NCBI RefSeq assembly: GCF_023278565.1
Contig: NC_064676.1
Span: forward strand, 6,448,001-6,512,000
Length of the DNA stretch: 64,000 bases
Direction of reading: 5' to 3'
Source of the DNA: Colletotrichum lupini
Lineage: Eukaryota > Ascomycota > Sordariomycetes > Glomerellales > Glomerellaceae
Position 1 is the stretch's first letter. Each line of letters begins with the position of its first letter. The position numbers and the translations under genes are program-made. The notes under the pieces are model-generated. The model saw nothing but the letters and a program-made list of their open reading frames with translations. It was not told where the DNA came from and ran no database searches. This document shows, piece by piece, positions 33,890-44,900 of this stretch.

Positions 33890-35795
33890 CTAATGATTGT
33901 ATGAAGGGGTCGTCGTGGTGTTTGCAATGGACCACTTCGAGACCATTTCTCTGATCTGGGTGCCCCAGATGAAGACAAAGATTCCAGCAGCGCCGATACC
34001 TGCCGTAAGAGCTCCATAAATACCAAATGCACCATCGTATCCCATTGAGGCGATGAAAGGTGTCACTCCATAGCTCGTTCCGAAAGAGATGACGCCGCGC
34101 ATAGCGCAGATGATGACCAGCACCGGGCCAGACCGCGTCGGGTACGCGTCGAGAGCATAGGTGATGCCGACTTGGTTTGCTCCGACAAAGCCGAAGTAGT
34201 AGGCATTAAGAGCAAACACAATGGCAAACCAGTGATATCTATCGGGGTGCTCGGCTGCCTGGCCGTAGATCACGGCCGCGAGTGTACCGACAATAACGGG
34301 AATGATGAGAGGGATCAGTCGGTATTCTGCTTTGTGAACACCGCCGTTCCTTCGGGCGAAGAACTTAATGACCCAGTCTGATCCTCGACCCAGAAGTGGC
34401 AAGGCAAGGAATGCGACGACAATTTGACCGGTCAGGGCAAAACTGACGACTGATGATTTCCAGTTGTAGGGGGCATTCTGCAGGATCCCGCCATAGGTGG
34501 TACCAAGAGCGATGTTGACGCCGCTAGGAAGGAGATTAAGTTAGTGACAGTACACTGAAACTTTATGGAATGGGGTATTGGCCGTTGCCAGGGCTGCGTC
34601 TTACATCGTCAGGCCATTGAGCAGAAGTGCCCACATCATGTCAGGAAAGAAAGTAACGAGAGCCATGCCAGTGCAGCATTGCCAACCTTCTTTCCAATCG
34701 ACCTTTTGGGTGAAAAGACGGAGGTCAGACGCGAAGGTGCGAGGCTTGAAGTTGACGAAGTCAAGCTGACGGGGCTCCGTGGTAGTCTTACGGGTTAGCA
34801 TCTCCGTATACACTCCAGTGGTGTCGTCGACTCCAGGACTAGCAGTTGTGACAAAGTGCGAGACCTGGGCAGTCTGGCCTTGGTATGCTGCCAGCGGCCG
34901 GTCATACTTTGTCTCAGGTACCATGAAGACCGCAAAGATGAGAGTGATGGCGGCAAAACCTGAGCCCAGGAAGTACCAGCCAGACGACCCAATGCCAGCG
35001 GCTATGTAGGAAGTAAGAAGGGAGTAGACAGCGCTGAGAGTTGACTGCCAAAGCGTGAACCACATGAGACACCGGGCACGCTCGTGAAGAAAGTGAACCT
35101 CTTGTACCATTAGCGGGCAGAGAGCTTCACTCTGACCGGCTGCCAGGCCAAGGACCATACGAGCAACGAGGTGAGAGGTATAGCCTTTCTGAACACCGCA
35201 GAGGATGGAACCTATGACGGCCAAGGCACAAGACCCGAGGAAAACCGGACGGCGGCCTACTGCAAGTGCAAGAGGCATTCCAATGAGGTTTCCGAGTCCC
35301 ATAAACAAGGAGGGATAAGTCATGAGATGGGAAATATCATCATATCCTCTGCCTTCGGCTGCATATTCAGGGATAAACTCTCCGAGAAGAGCTCCAAGGC
35401 CGGAGACTTGGACGAGGCCAACAGCGGCAAAGGTCGCACAAGTCATCGGAATTATCTATTCAAGGATTCCCAACGTCAGTCATCGCTTTTACACAAGATA
35501 TCAGTGTCGGATTCTTGAGAAGTGACTAACCCATTTTCGAAGTGGGCTCAAGTTGAGTGGATCTGAGTCGATGAGCCGAATGATTAGCAAGAAGCACTTG
35601 GGTTATGAGGAGACTTTGATAATCCGCAGGCTCACCGCGTGGGTCCGAACTTGGAGTTGGGATAAGATAGGTAACATCTCCGTCGGCAAGTTGTACATTT
35701 GCCTTGAAGCTGCCATCGTCGAGTTGAGGCTTCTGGGGGAAGTCAGAGGCGGACTCCACCCTTTCCTCGGTGATCTTGTTGTCTATCTCGCCCAT
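33890..35795 (-). CDS. MFS transporter, DHA1/HOL1-like
   Basis: Twelve-helix proton antiporter or permease, 558 aa, probably plasma membrane. Four exons: complement(33890..34523, 34605..35455, 35531..35562, 35636..35795), introns 81, 75 and 73 bp; exon 2 is only 32 nt. Splicing restores the hallmark of this fungal group, L-I-P-T-P-S-S-D-P-R-D-P-L-N-L-S-P-L-R-K-W, just before helix 1. It then joins N-G-L-T-I to G-V-N-I-A-L at a phase-2 junction. The A-like motif is G-M-P-L-A-L-A-V-G-R-R-P between helices 2 and 3. The start at 35795 (MGEIDNK) is the first ATG giving a cytosolic N-terminus of ordinary length; an upstream in-frame ATG near 35954 is possible. Likely role: moving the substrate or product of the neighbouring oxygenases and hydrolase. 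Intact. Confidence 0.85.
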
Positions 35796-36963
35796 GTTGA
35801 AGCGATCGTCTTGAATAGTTAATAACGGAACTTGGTTTTTTGGTTCGGAACTGAAAGACTGCTGTCCTCTGTCCTCTATCAAGGACGAAGAACTGTTGTT
35901 TGTGGAACTATTGTTGTCGTGAAAGTTGGATTGATGCCACGGGAGGCAGGTCATATTTCTGCAAAATAGACACCCTGACAAACATCTGTGGTATCATTCG
36001 TCAATCTCGGATTCGTATCAACTCTCTCGCTTCTGTGTTCTTCTACCCTTGGCAGACTATCCGGCATCCCCAGATTCAACCCCAGATTCAGTGTGGGGTT
36101 TGACAGTCTGGGGTACAGGAGAGGGGCCCCGGCTTGGTCATTTACTAGGTCTTTTGCTTCGGCAGAGTGCTATCGCTCAGCTTCGTGCGGGGAAGCCTAC
36201 GCGAACAGGGAAGTCCTCAGCCACAACGAGGGATGTGACAACCTAGGGCGCTCCGGAATTGGAGTCTTCGGCTCAATATCCGTGCCGTTGTGTCTATGTA
36301 GTTGTTATCTTCGGTTCGGAGTTTATGAATGCTGCTCAGCTATCGTTTCCCTTCGAGATCGAAGCGGTATACATTTTCCGGCTTGATTTGACCCGTATCT
36401 TCAAACCAACACTTTTCTGGGACCCAAGTGCTGGCCAACCGAAATCGCGAACTCGGTCTTTGAACCGAAATCCTATACTCCATGGCACTCGGATGGCTGG
36501 CTCTCGCTCCGGTGTAGTTTGATAATATTATGTCTAGACAATACTGCCTATCTCATCACCTGGGCGCTAGATATTGCTCTAGGGGAAGATTATGTCCCTA
36601 AACAAGTATGTCCATGGATACGAGGTGTTGAGTTCTCTTGAGGGTGATAGTCCCGGAACAAAGCTCTTTGCTCCGTTCTATATCGGCATTGTTCAAGTGG
36701 CCTATAGAGTGACTACGTCGCGCCTATCGATACATGCATGAAGTAGCTCAGGTATGACCTTCCAGTTGTCATTCGGGACACATTGTCGGTACGCGGAGCT
36801 GTTGTAGTAAGTAATGGCGTCACCTTGAGGCACAGTTGAGAAACTTTGGAGACCAACGATTGTGGCATTATGCATGTCAACGAAGGTAAGAATACAGCAT
36901 CCTAGACCCTTTCTCCGAGTATTTCACTTTCCATCAACCAACAAATACCTTGAGCATGCACAA
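35796..36963. promoter_or_regulatory. Promoter space of the MFS gene and 3' flank of PhyH dioxygenase 2
   Basis: The 1168 bp contain a CGGTTCGG at 36312-36319, about 515 bp upstream of the MFS start, and an inverted CGG pair (CGG-N8-CCG) at 36454-36467. No gene is supported; the short frames have no domain. Confidence 0.5.
36312..36319. promoter_or_regulatory. CGGTTCGG motif upstream of the MFS gene
   Basis: Exact match to the motif seen upstream of PhyH dioxygenase 1 and between PhyH dioxygenase 2 and the FAD monooxygenase. Confidence 0.4.
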
Positions 36964-38111
36964 TCATACCCGAATGTAAGGGATGCCTGTAAGCTTAAAA
37001 GCTCTCTCACTCAACTTCTTGTCGTTCAGTGGTCTCTCCCTAACAATGTGGTCTGGCTTTCCATTTCGGGTGGCAGTGTTGGACCCCGTGTGACGAGCGT
37101 TGGGCCAATGGGTGGTGCCCAGTCGAGCTGTAGAGGAACATATTGTCAGCTCCATCTCTTTCTTTGAGATACACCCTGGATCAAGAACTTACAGTCATAT
37201 GCGGCTTTCTTACGCACAAGATCTTCTTGGGTAGCATCTGTGACAGGCATGAAGCAAGTGTACACAGCCATTCGATCAATGTTCCCCTTGACGGGGACAT
37301 TGTAGTGCGCAGTGCGCGAATCCCATACAATCAAGTCACCAGGGTCAGCGCAAACCTTGATCCACTCTCCGCCGTGCTCCTTCAGCCATTCCATGCCGCG
37401 GTCAGTGAAGCCATACCACTCCTTGGTCCAGGCTGGAATACGCGGCTCGTCTTTGAGGTCTTTGTGGAACTGTGCACTCAGATTGTGAGAGCCCTTACAG
37501 ACGATGAGACCACCATCATCGGGGCCGCAGGGGTGGAGGTTGACGAGGCCTTGAAGGCAGCGGAATCCAGGCTTCTCAGGGTCTTGATCTTGGTGGGGCC
37601 AGGGCTTGTTCTCGGGAAGGTTTGTGCGATTCGCGAAGCCATAGTTGATGACATCGAAGGAGACAAGGAGGTCCTCAGTGCCGTAGACCTTCTCAAATGC
37701 ACCAACTACGCCGGGTTCACTGCGGATATCCCAGACAAAGTCTTCGTGGCAGGCCCCGTAGGCCATCAGCATACCCTTTTCATTGATGACCGGCAGCTTG
37801 TCGGGATGAACGGTCGATGGATCGTTTCGATCATAGCCAAGGCCACTAGAACCAGTCAGATTCCTGCAGCTAGACCAAGAAGATCAACATAGAACTTACA
37901 ATGACTCCAAAAGCCCGTACATCTTGTCCGCATAGCCGTCGGCGCGCTCTCTTGGGATAGCAGCCTTGATCACGGCGAATCCGTCTCTGAGAAGATCATC
38001 ACGCCAATCGCCGTAGGACGGGTCCTGGCCATCCATCTTCATTCTGCCATCCTCGACGGTCTTGATTGCAGCGCTGGGCTGCTCCGTAATTGAGACAGTC
38101 GTAGTAGCCAT
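36964..38111 (-). CDS. PhyH-type 2-oxoglutarate/Fe(II) dioxygenase 2
   Basis: Phytanoyl-CoA-dioxygenase-like enzyme, 342 aa, paralogue of the one at 29067-30214. Three exons: complement(36964..37127, 37193..37845, 37900..38111) with introns of 65 and 54 bp. The first splice restores L-L-E-S-F-G-L-G-Y-D-R-N-D-P; the second restores K-A-A-Y-D-S-R-L-G-T-T-H-W-P. Metal ligands are H155-Q-D157 in K-P-W-P-H-Q-D-Q-D-P and H251 in D-S-R-T-A-H-Y-N. The start at 38111 (MATTTVSI) is the only ATG at the proper distance; the N-terminus is about 25 residues longer than in the paralogue. It is divergent from the FAD monooxygenase at 38725, with two CGGTTCGG motifs between them. Substrate unknown; a hydroxylation of a small acyl or alkaloid-like molecule is typical of fungal members. 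Intact. Confidence 0.86.
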
Positions 38112-38724
38112 TGTCAAAGATCGGCAAATTTGGAAGGCTTGGAGTCAGTGCAGCGAAGCTGAAGGATGATTTGTTTTAGTCTTTGGTGCTATCACAAGTT
38201 GCAAGCTGTAGGTCTATTTGACTTTTGCCTGTTCAAACGACGTTGCCACCACGATCACAATCTAGCTAACATGAGCTGTGTCTTGCACCCCTGCAAAGAT
38301 TTCCGAGGTTCTGGGCCGGGTGTGCTGATCACGTTCCGGATGGGCACTGCGATCGAGCCCCTCGGTTCGGTTCGCCGCTCGGTTCGGCTCCCTAAAGTTG
38401 GCCAACTGGGGCAGATACGTCCCCCAACCCCAGACACATCTGCCTTCTTTTCCAGTTCACCTGGGTTAAGGATCCGAAGGCAGCTAGGTATCGGAAAGTG
38501 GATGGGCTGAACTCGCGATTATGCCTTCGGGATAGGCAAAGCCCCAATGTGACTGGCGGTCTTGTCCGAAGAGGGTCTTAGCTTCGGATCACAGCTCATC
38601 TCGCACATGCCAATGCCGCAGTACTTGATCCCCTGCGCCGATGCAAAGCCTTGAGGGTTGCATACTATTAACGTCCATCATTTTTCTTCCATTCGTGTCA
38701 GAGTCATTAGTAATCCTCGTCGCG
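38112..38724. promoter_or_regulatory. Divergent promoter between PhyH dioxygenase 2 and the FAD monooxygenase
   Basis: 613 bp between opposed start codons. It holds two CGGTTCGG motifs at 38363-38370 and 38380-38387, about 250-275 bp from the dioxygenase start and 340-360 bp from the monooxygenase start. No gene is supported. Confidence 0.6.
38363..38387. promoter_or_regulatory. Paired CGGTTCGG motifs
   Basis: Two exact copies in direct orientation, 17 bp start to start, in the divergent promoter. Same motif as at 30508-30590 and 36312. Confidence 0.45.
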
Positions 38725-40754
38725 ATGTCTGCCTCAAACGAAAGCAGCTTGTTCAACATCATCGTGGTTGGCGGTGGCATCGCAGGATTGTCCGCGGTAA
38801 GCAATTGTAGAAGCAGACGAAACTGCGCTCTGACTAACTGCCATAGGCGATTGCGTTGAGAGGGTCAAATCGAAAGATAATTGTTCTGGAACAGAGTCGC
38901 CTCAACCGAGAGATCGGCGCCACAATATCGTGAGATCGTCCGCCCCGTGCATCTTTGAGGCATATGCTCTTCTAGAGACGAAGTGGACTAACAGGAATTC
39001 TCAGTCTCCAGCCAAATGCGTCAAAGTAAGTCATGAACCATAGATCAAGCGAGATGTTCCCCTCCACGTAGGGTAGCTGACGTTTGTAGAATTGTCGAGA
39101 AACAATGGGACCTCGAAGAAGGCCTTGCGAAGACGGGGTCTATGGCCGACAAAGCTGTAAGGTCAAGGCCGGAAGCCTGATGCGGATGTCAATTGACAGG
39201 TATTTTCCAGTTTCGGATTTACAACACAGAAGGAAAACTACATGCAGAGATTCCCTTTCACTTGAAGAAGAGCTATGGCGCTGTAGGTGCACCGTCATTG
39301 CTTCTGACACGCCATGATCTGAATCACTGACAATGATGCAGGAGAGAATGATCTATCATCGGTAAGCACTGATGGCAAAAACCATTTCACTACTAAGCTG
39401 ACTTCAAAGTGTCGATTTACATGATGCTCTAAAATCTGCAGCAACGCGAAACGAAGGGAACGTGGATCCTGTCGAGATCCGAACTGGCTGCGTAGTCCGG
39501 AAATGCGACCCAGAGGCCGGAACCGTCGCACTCGAGTCCGGGGAAGTGCTTTCTGCAGACCTCATTGTTGGAGCTGATGGGATGTAAGTTAAGTTTACCG
39601 CGAAATCAGAGGGTCGTATTCCTAATCCTGTCGTAGCAAGAGCGTTCTTCGACAATCGATCATCGGAAAGGAAGCCCCCGCGATACCAACTGGACTCTCC
39701 GGTAAGCAGGCGACTGTATCAAACAGACACCGTGTATCCAACGTCGACGCTGACGATAAATCGATTTAATCAGCATACCGACTAGTGATTGACAGCTCTG
39801 AGTTAGAGCAAGACAAAGATTTCACATCCGTGATAGATCCGAGGGAGTCGTTCACCACGATGATTATGGGCCATGATAGACGTATCATCATGGGCCCCGC
39901 GAGAAACGGAGCAATCTACAGCATTGTAGCTCTAGTACCAGATGGTAAAAAGCGTATTCCTCAAGCCGAAGTAAAGTCGTGGCTGACTCAATATTACAGA
40001 CCAAATGCAGGAAAATGCCGAAGGGAAGTCGTGGACCACCAAGGGTAGTCCCGATAAGCTCAGGGAAACATTTGACGTTTTTCCAAAGTGGGCCAAGGCT
40101 GTTTTCAAGAACTGTACAGAAGTTGGATTGTGGCAGCTACGCGACCTAGTAAGGCTAGAGCCCAATCGTAATATTTGGGGTAAAAGATCTGACACTCTTT
40201 TAGGACCCATTGGATACTTGGTACTGCGAACGTGCAATTATTATCGGTGATGCCGCGCATCCGATGCTTCCGACTCAAGGACAGGGGGCCAGTCAGGCTA
40301 TCGAGGATGCAGAGGCTCTAGGAGCCATCTTTTCAGATATCAAGGAAAAGCCGACCAGATATCAGATTACAGAGAGACTAAAGGTGACAAGCCTATTAGC
40401 CATTGATGTTGAGGCTCAGTGGCTAACATTTCAACAGATAGTATTCGACTGTCGGTACGAGAGGGCCACACTCATCCAAGGCTACAGTAGAGAGTCCGGA
40501 AAGCCTGCGACAGACAAGGGCAACAACAAGATCACGATGTCAGTTATTAGAATTAAGCAAGTGATTCTGTCGCTAATAATCACAGGAATCCGGCTGAGTT
40601 CATGGACTATAATTGTACCTACAATGGCGCAAAAGACTGGATTGAGCGACAGGCCAGGGCGAAGATATTGGCCGAAGTTGAGATGTCGAAGGGTACCGCG
40701 CCAGTCTCCATTGCGACGAAACAGATGGCTGCAATTGATCTGGGCAGTAAATGA
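38725..40754 (+). CDS. FAD-dependent monooxygenase (salicylate-hydroxylase-like), 13 exons
   Basis: Class A flavoprotein monooxygenase, 447 aa, expected to hydroxylate an aromatic ring with NAD(P)H and oxygen. No long frame is visible, but 13 exons join cleanly: 38725..38796, 38847..38929, 39005..39025, 39090..39156, 39211..39282, 39342..39361, 39410..39583, 39637..39701, 39774..39944, 40000..40148, 40204..40383, 40438..40538, 40586..40754. All introns are GT-AG and two exons are only 20-21 nt. The product has the dinucleotide-binding G16-G-G-I-A-G21 loop, V-G-A-D168-G169-I, and the FAD/ribityl motif G-D314[12 protein letters not shown]. The reading V-P-D-D-Q-M-Q-E-N and R-D-L-D-P-L-D-T-W across splice points supports the model. 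Divergent from PhyH dioxygenase 2 and the last gene of the cluster before a dead transposon. Intact. Confidence 0.87.
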
Positions 40755-41436
40755 AAGATGTTGATTGGTACTCCAAAGAAGAAGCATTGAATGTAAGAGA
40801 CAAGGATGGTATGAGTCTTGGATATTGCCACTCTATCGTAATTGGGCCTGTCGAGCATATGAGATCGCAGTCATCATGGCGTTCAAAATCTGCCCAATTG
40901 TAGCATCAACCTGTAGAGAATCTCGCAAGATACTTACCTCTGAGTCATTCCCGACGTTGCAATTGAGCTCGTTGCTGGTCCTCAGCCACCATTGTGCGAA
41001 TTGAGGATAAAGATTTGTTGACCTTTTCCCCTAGTCATGCCAGTCTAACTCGCGGTGGTCGTAGTTTATTTTGGCCTCAGTGGCTCTGTGTCCCGCAGTC
41101 AAGAATGCCCACCGTTATACGAGCACCTTGAACGTCGACATTTCCGACGTATCGGGGCCCGAATGTTCCGTTGCGCGATGATGAGAAGTGAATCATACTG
41201 GGCCGGAGAGATGAGTCAGACGCGGCCCGAGGCTTAGTTTCAAGGTGAAGAAAAGTGGATTGGACCACGGCACTTCAGCAAAGCCTACAATCCCATTCCG
41301 GGTAGATCGTAAATGTCTATGGGGAAAATTATCAGCGCTACCGATGCGGCGATGAACTCAAGGCATCTACCGGTACGGCAGTGTTACACAGAGTAAGATG
41401 TCATAGCGTCAGATTTTTGGTACACAGCACGGTTAT
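40755..41436. other. Intergenic edge of the gene island
   Basis: About 680 bp of ordinary composition between the monooxygenase stop and the left inverted repeat of the large dead transposon. No supported gene. Confidence 0.5.
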
Positions 41437-41469
41437 TACGGCAGACTGCAAGAGGCACTCCGCCAAAAC
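41437..41469 (+). repeat. Left terminal inverted repeat (33 bp)
   Basis: Matches the reverse complement of 53757-53789 except one C/T difference after the CCGC. Confidence 0.75.
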
Positions 41470-41765
41470 ACTTTTTTCATATGTCAAAGCAGAAATCGTA
41501 TTTTATAGTCACCCCACTACCCAGGATAGGGTCTAGACTAGTATAGTAACCTATAAATAGGGGTTACAGAGATTTACGGCTTAAAAAATACTTTAATTTC
41601 GTAATACATTAAACCGTACGGTAGTATATAAAATTACGTAATATTATACCCTAATATAAAAGTTTTTTTTCTCCTTATAACTTTATTATAAAAGTAATTA
41701 CTACTTTTTACCCGTTTATAAGTAAAAATCACTCTTTACTTAAGTTATTAAACTAATTATTAGAT

Positions 41766-41962
41766 TAGAAGTCTAATTCGACCGCGGCATATAGCCAACT
41801 GCGCAGGGGCTAATTAGGGGTCCTATTTACGATTATTATAACTAGCCTAACTTACGGTTAGAACCTCCTTTTTATACTTACTACGTAAATATTTATATAG
41901 TTCAATTAATCTCTTCGTTAACTACGGTTCGAACTAACTACCCTATAATAAGAATACTAATA
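41766..41962 (+). repeat. 5' LTR of copy C (197 bp)
   Basis: Starts TAGAAGTCTAATTCG and ends ATACTAATA; the TG and CA ends have been converted to TA. Confidence 0.85.
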
Positions 41963-44900
41963 CTAATTAGTAATTAAATTCTATTATTATAAATCGGTAA
42001 GGCATCTTATTACGTAAAAAAGACGACTTCTTAATACCGCACAGGATAAGAGATTTGTACTAATTAACCTTATAAAAGTAAATAAAAAAGGAGGCGATTC
42101 TTAAATACTATATAGAATTAAGTAATCGTAGCCCTTTATTACTTACGAGAGGTTAACGTTTATTATATTAAACTATATTAATTAATAGAACTATTTAAAT
42201 AACTAGCCTTTTATTATCGCCCCGAGTAGCTTTTTTATTAAATAACTTTTCAATAGCCAGCCTATAATTAAAAATTAACTAATTAAATTAGTAAAAAAAA
42301 ATACTTATATAACGACTACCTACCTAATTAATTAGTATAATAAATAAGCTTAATAATACGGTATAAAAAAGTACTGCGCGATTAAAAAAAGGGATTTTTA
42401 AACGTAAATATTCTTATTTAGTAATAAAAATAACTTTATAAAAGTTATTAAGCTAAGAGATCTACGGTATATAGAAAAGCCTATTACTACGAGGATCTTA
42501 TAGGTACGACCTTAAGCCTATAATCTAAATAACCTCCTTATAGCTCCCTTAACTTACCCCCGGGTATTACTTAGGAATATAGTATAAGGAATAGTTTAAT
42601 AAGAAAAGAGGGGATTTAGAGGTCTTAATAGTATTAAGTTAAGAATATTACGAATTTCGGAAATTAACCTAAAAAAAAGGCGGCTACCCTAAAATAGTCC
42701 TACGACCTCCCGTTAGAGTTATTATTAGCCTAGAAAAAAGCTAAAAAAACGAGGATCTAAAAAGAAAAAAAAAGAATCCTTTAGAGGGCCGCTAAAAAGC
42801 TTTTTTTTATATTAGCTCCCGGCGCGAAATTACTAATTTTAAAAAATTAACTAAATAATAAAAAAGATTGTTAGTAAGTAATAATTACTTAATTATAATT
42901 AAGCTACGAAAAAAACTACTTAAAAAATATAAAATAGGGTACTAAGAGGCTATAAAAAATAAAATTTCTAAAGTATCTAACCCTACTATATACGAGTAAT
43001 AAATAAGTATTTTTAATAAGTCCTTAAAATCTACGATTTTATAAAAAGGAGGGCTTAACTTCGTTAATTATACTTAACGGCCTATACGGTTCTTAATAGC
43101 TTATATAGCTCCTCTACGAGCCGCCCGGTATTTACTTTCGACTATTTTTATAGAATACTACTTAAGAGGAGGTAGGTTAAAAAAAGAAGCTATTTAGAAA
43201 TTATAAAGAGTACGTGGCTTAAGAGGCTAAAAGTATACGGGATAGCGGAAATTAGTAACTAATAAAGATCCTAAGACTAATTACTATATCTTCTTATAGT
43301 AATATAAACGTTTATTATTACTATTATAAAAAAGAACTATAAAAAAACCTACCTTTTTATACTAAATAAAAAAGAGGATTATAGTAAGTACGATAGCTAG
43401 CGATCTAAAAAGGTAGTAATAATTACTAAAAATAGTAAAAACGAGAGTAATAGTAAGATAGTAAAAGGAAGCGAAAATCTCCTAGACCCCGATAAATTCG
43501 TTAGGTAATAAAAGTACGGATTTATTATAATTAGCGCGCGGATTAAATATATCCTTATTAAAATGAAATACGCTAGCGATTATTAATATAGGCATAAGCT
43601 AGAGCATAACCCTTAGTAAATTAGGGTAAAGAAAAAGAGAACAAAACCCGATCCTAAATAAAATCCTAATCCTTTATAAATAAGTAAATATTAACCCGGA
43701 CTATTAGGGGACGTAAATATATAGAATCGCAAATTAGCCTAACGGTAAATAAATTAACGTAGTATTAATCTATTTAACTAAGGTTTATAAAAAGAAAGGG
43801 CTATAGGGGTAACCCCTATTTTATAAGATCGTAAATAACCTTAGTTACTAGCTAAATAAATAGTTCGCGAGCGTAAGCTTAGGGATTATAAAAGTAGTTA
43901 ATAAATTCCTTTACGGGCGAGGGGTATTATTAGCATAATTATAATTATAAGAGCTATATAAAATACTAGTAACGATAATTATAAAAGAAGAATTCGTATT
44001 ATAAAACTAAGTATAGGTTAATAAAGCGTATAATCGCTTTAATAAATTTAAAAAAAGGGTAAACGACTTAGATTTCCTCCCTATAATTACTAACGGAAAT
44101 CTATTATTATAAAAAGATATACCGGGGTAAAATATAATACTAAAAGTACGATAATCGATAATTCTACCTATTTCGATCTATAACTCGTTACCGCTATTAA
44201 TACGAAATTCGGTACCGATCGGCTAATAAAAAAAGAGGTAAATAACCTAAAGTTACTAACAATACGTAGCGACGCAGGGATCGTATATAAATACTAAAAG
44301 TCTAGTAATAAATACGAAATAATATATAGACCTTAAAAAGATCTTCTTAAAAAAGTAATTATACTCTAGGGGGAAGTATAAGGTCTTATAAAAAACCCTA
44401 ACGATATTTTATAATTATTATAAAAAAGTTAGAATTAGGGAGTACTAGTACTATTTAGTAATTAATATCGTACTCGTAAGTAAAGCCTCTAATTACTACT
44501 ACGAAGCGGTATATAATCTTAATTAAAACGACTTTCTAAGTATAATTAACGCAATTTAAAGCCGCTTCGAAACCTATGATAAGAACCTAGAACTCCTATC
44601 TAAGCTACGAGCGATTTCTTTTATATTTATAACTAAGATAATAAAAAGTAAATTACGAATAGAGATCCTTAAAGAGCTTATTATCTAAATTAATAAACTA
44701 ATAAAAACCTAGCTAAATAAGAGGATAAACGAGCGGAAAGTTAAATATCTCTATACTATAGTCTAGCGTATATTAAAAACAAAAATAACCCTATACTAAG
44801 TACCCGAAAACTACGAGACGCTCTACTCGAAGCTAAGATCTAGCTTTAATATTAAAACGAAAATACCGCACTAAACCTACCTCTAGGCATACGACGGCCC

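Noticed and set aside
37143..37892. 249-codon plus-strand frame opposite PhyH dioxygenase 2
   Set aside because: It is the antisense shadow of exon 2 of the dioxygenase, whose motifs and splice sites are convincing.
14005..41436. Whole island 2 considered as a Starship-type cargo element
   Set aside because: No tyrosine-recombinase (DUF3435) captain gene and no matching terminal repeats were found at the island borders; the borders are explained by copia B and the TIR element.
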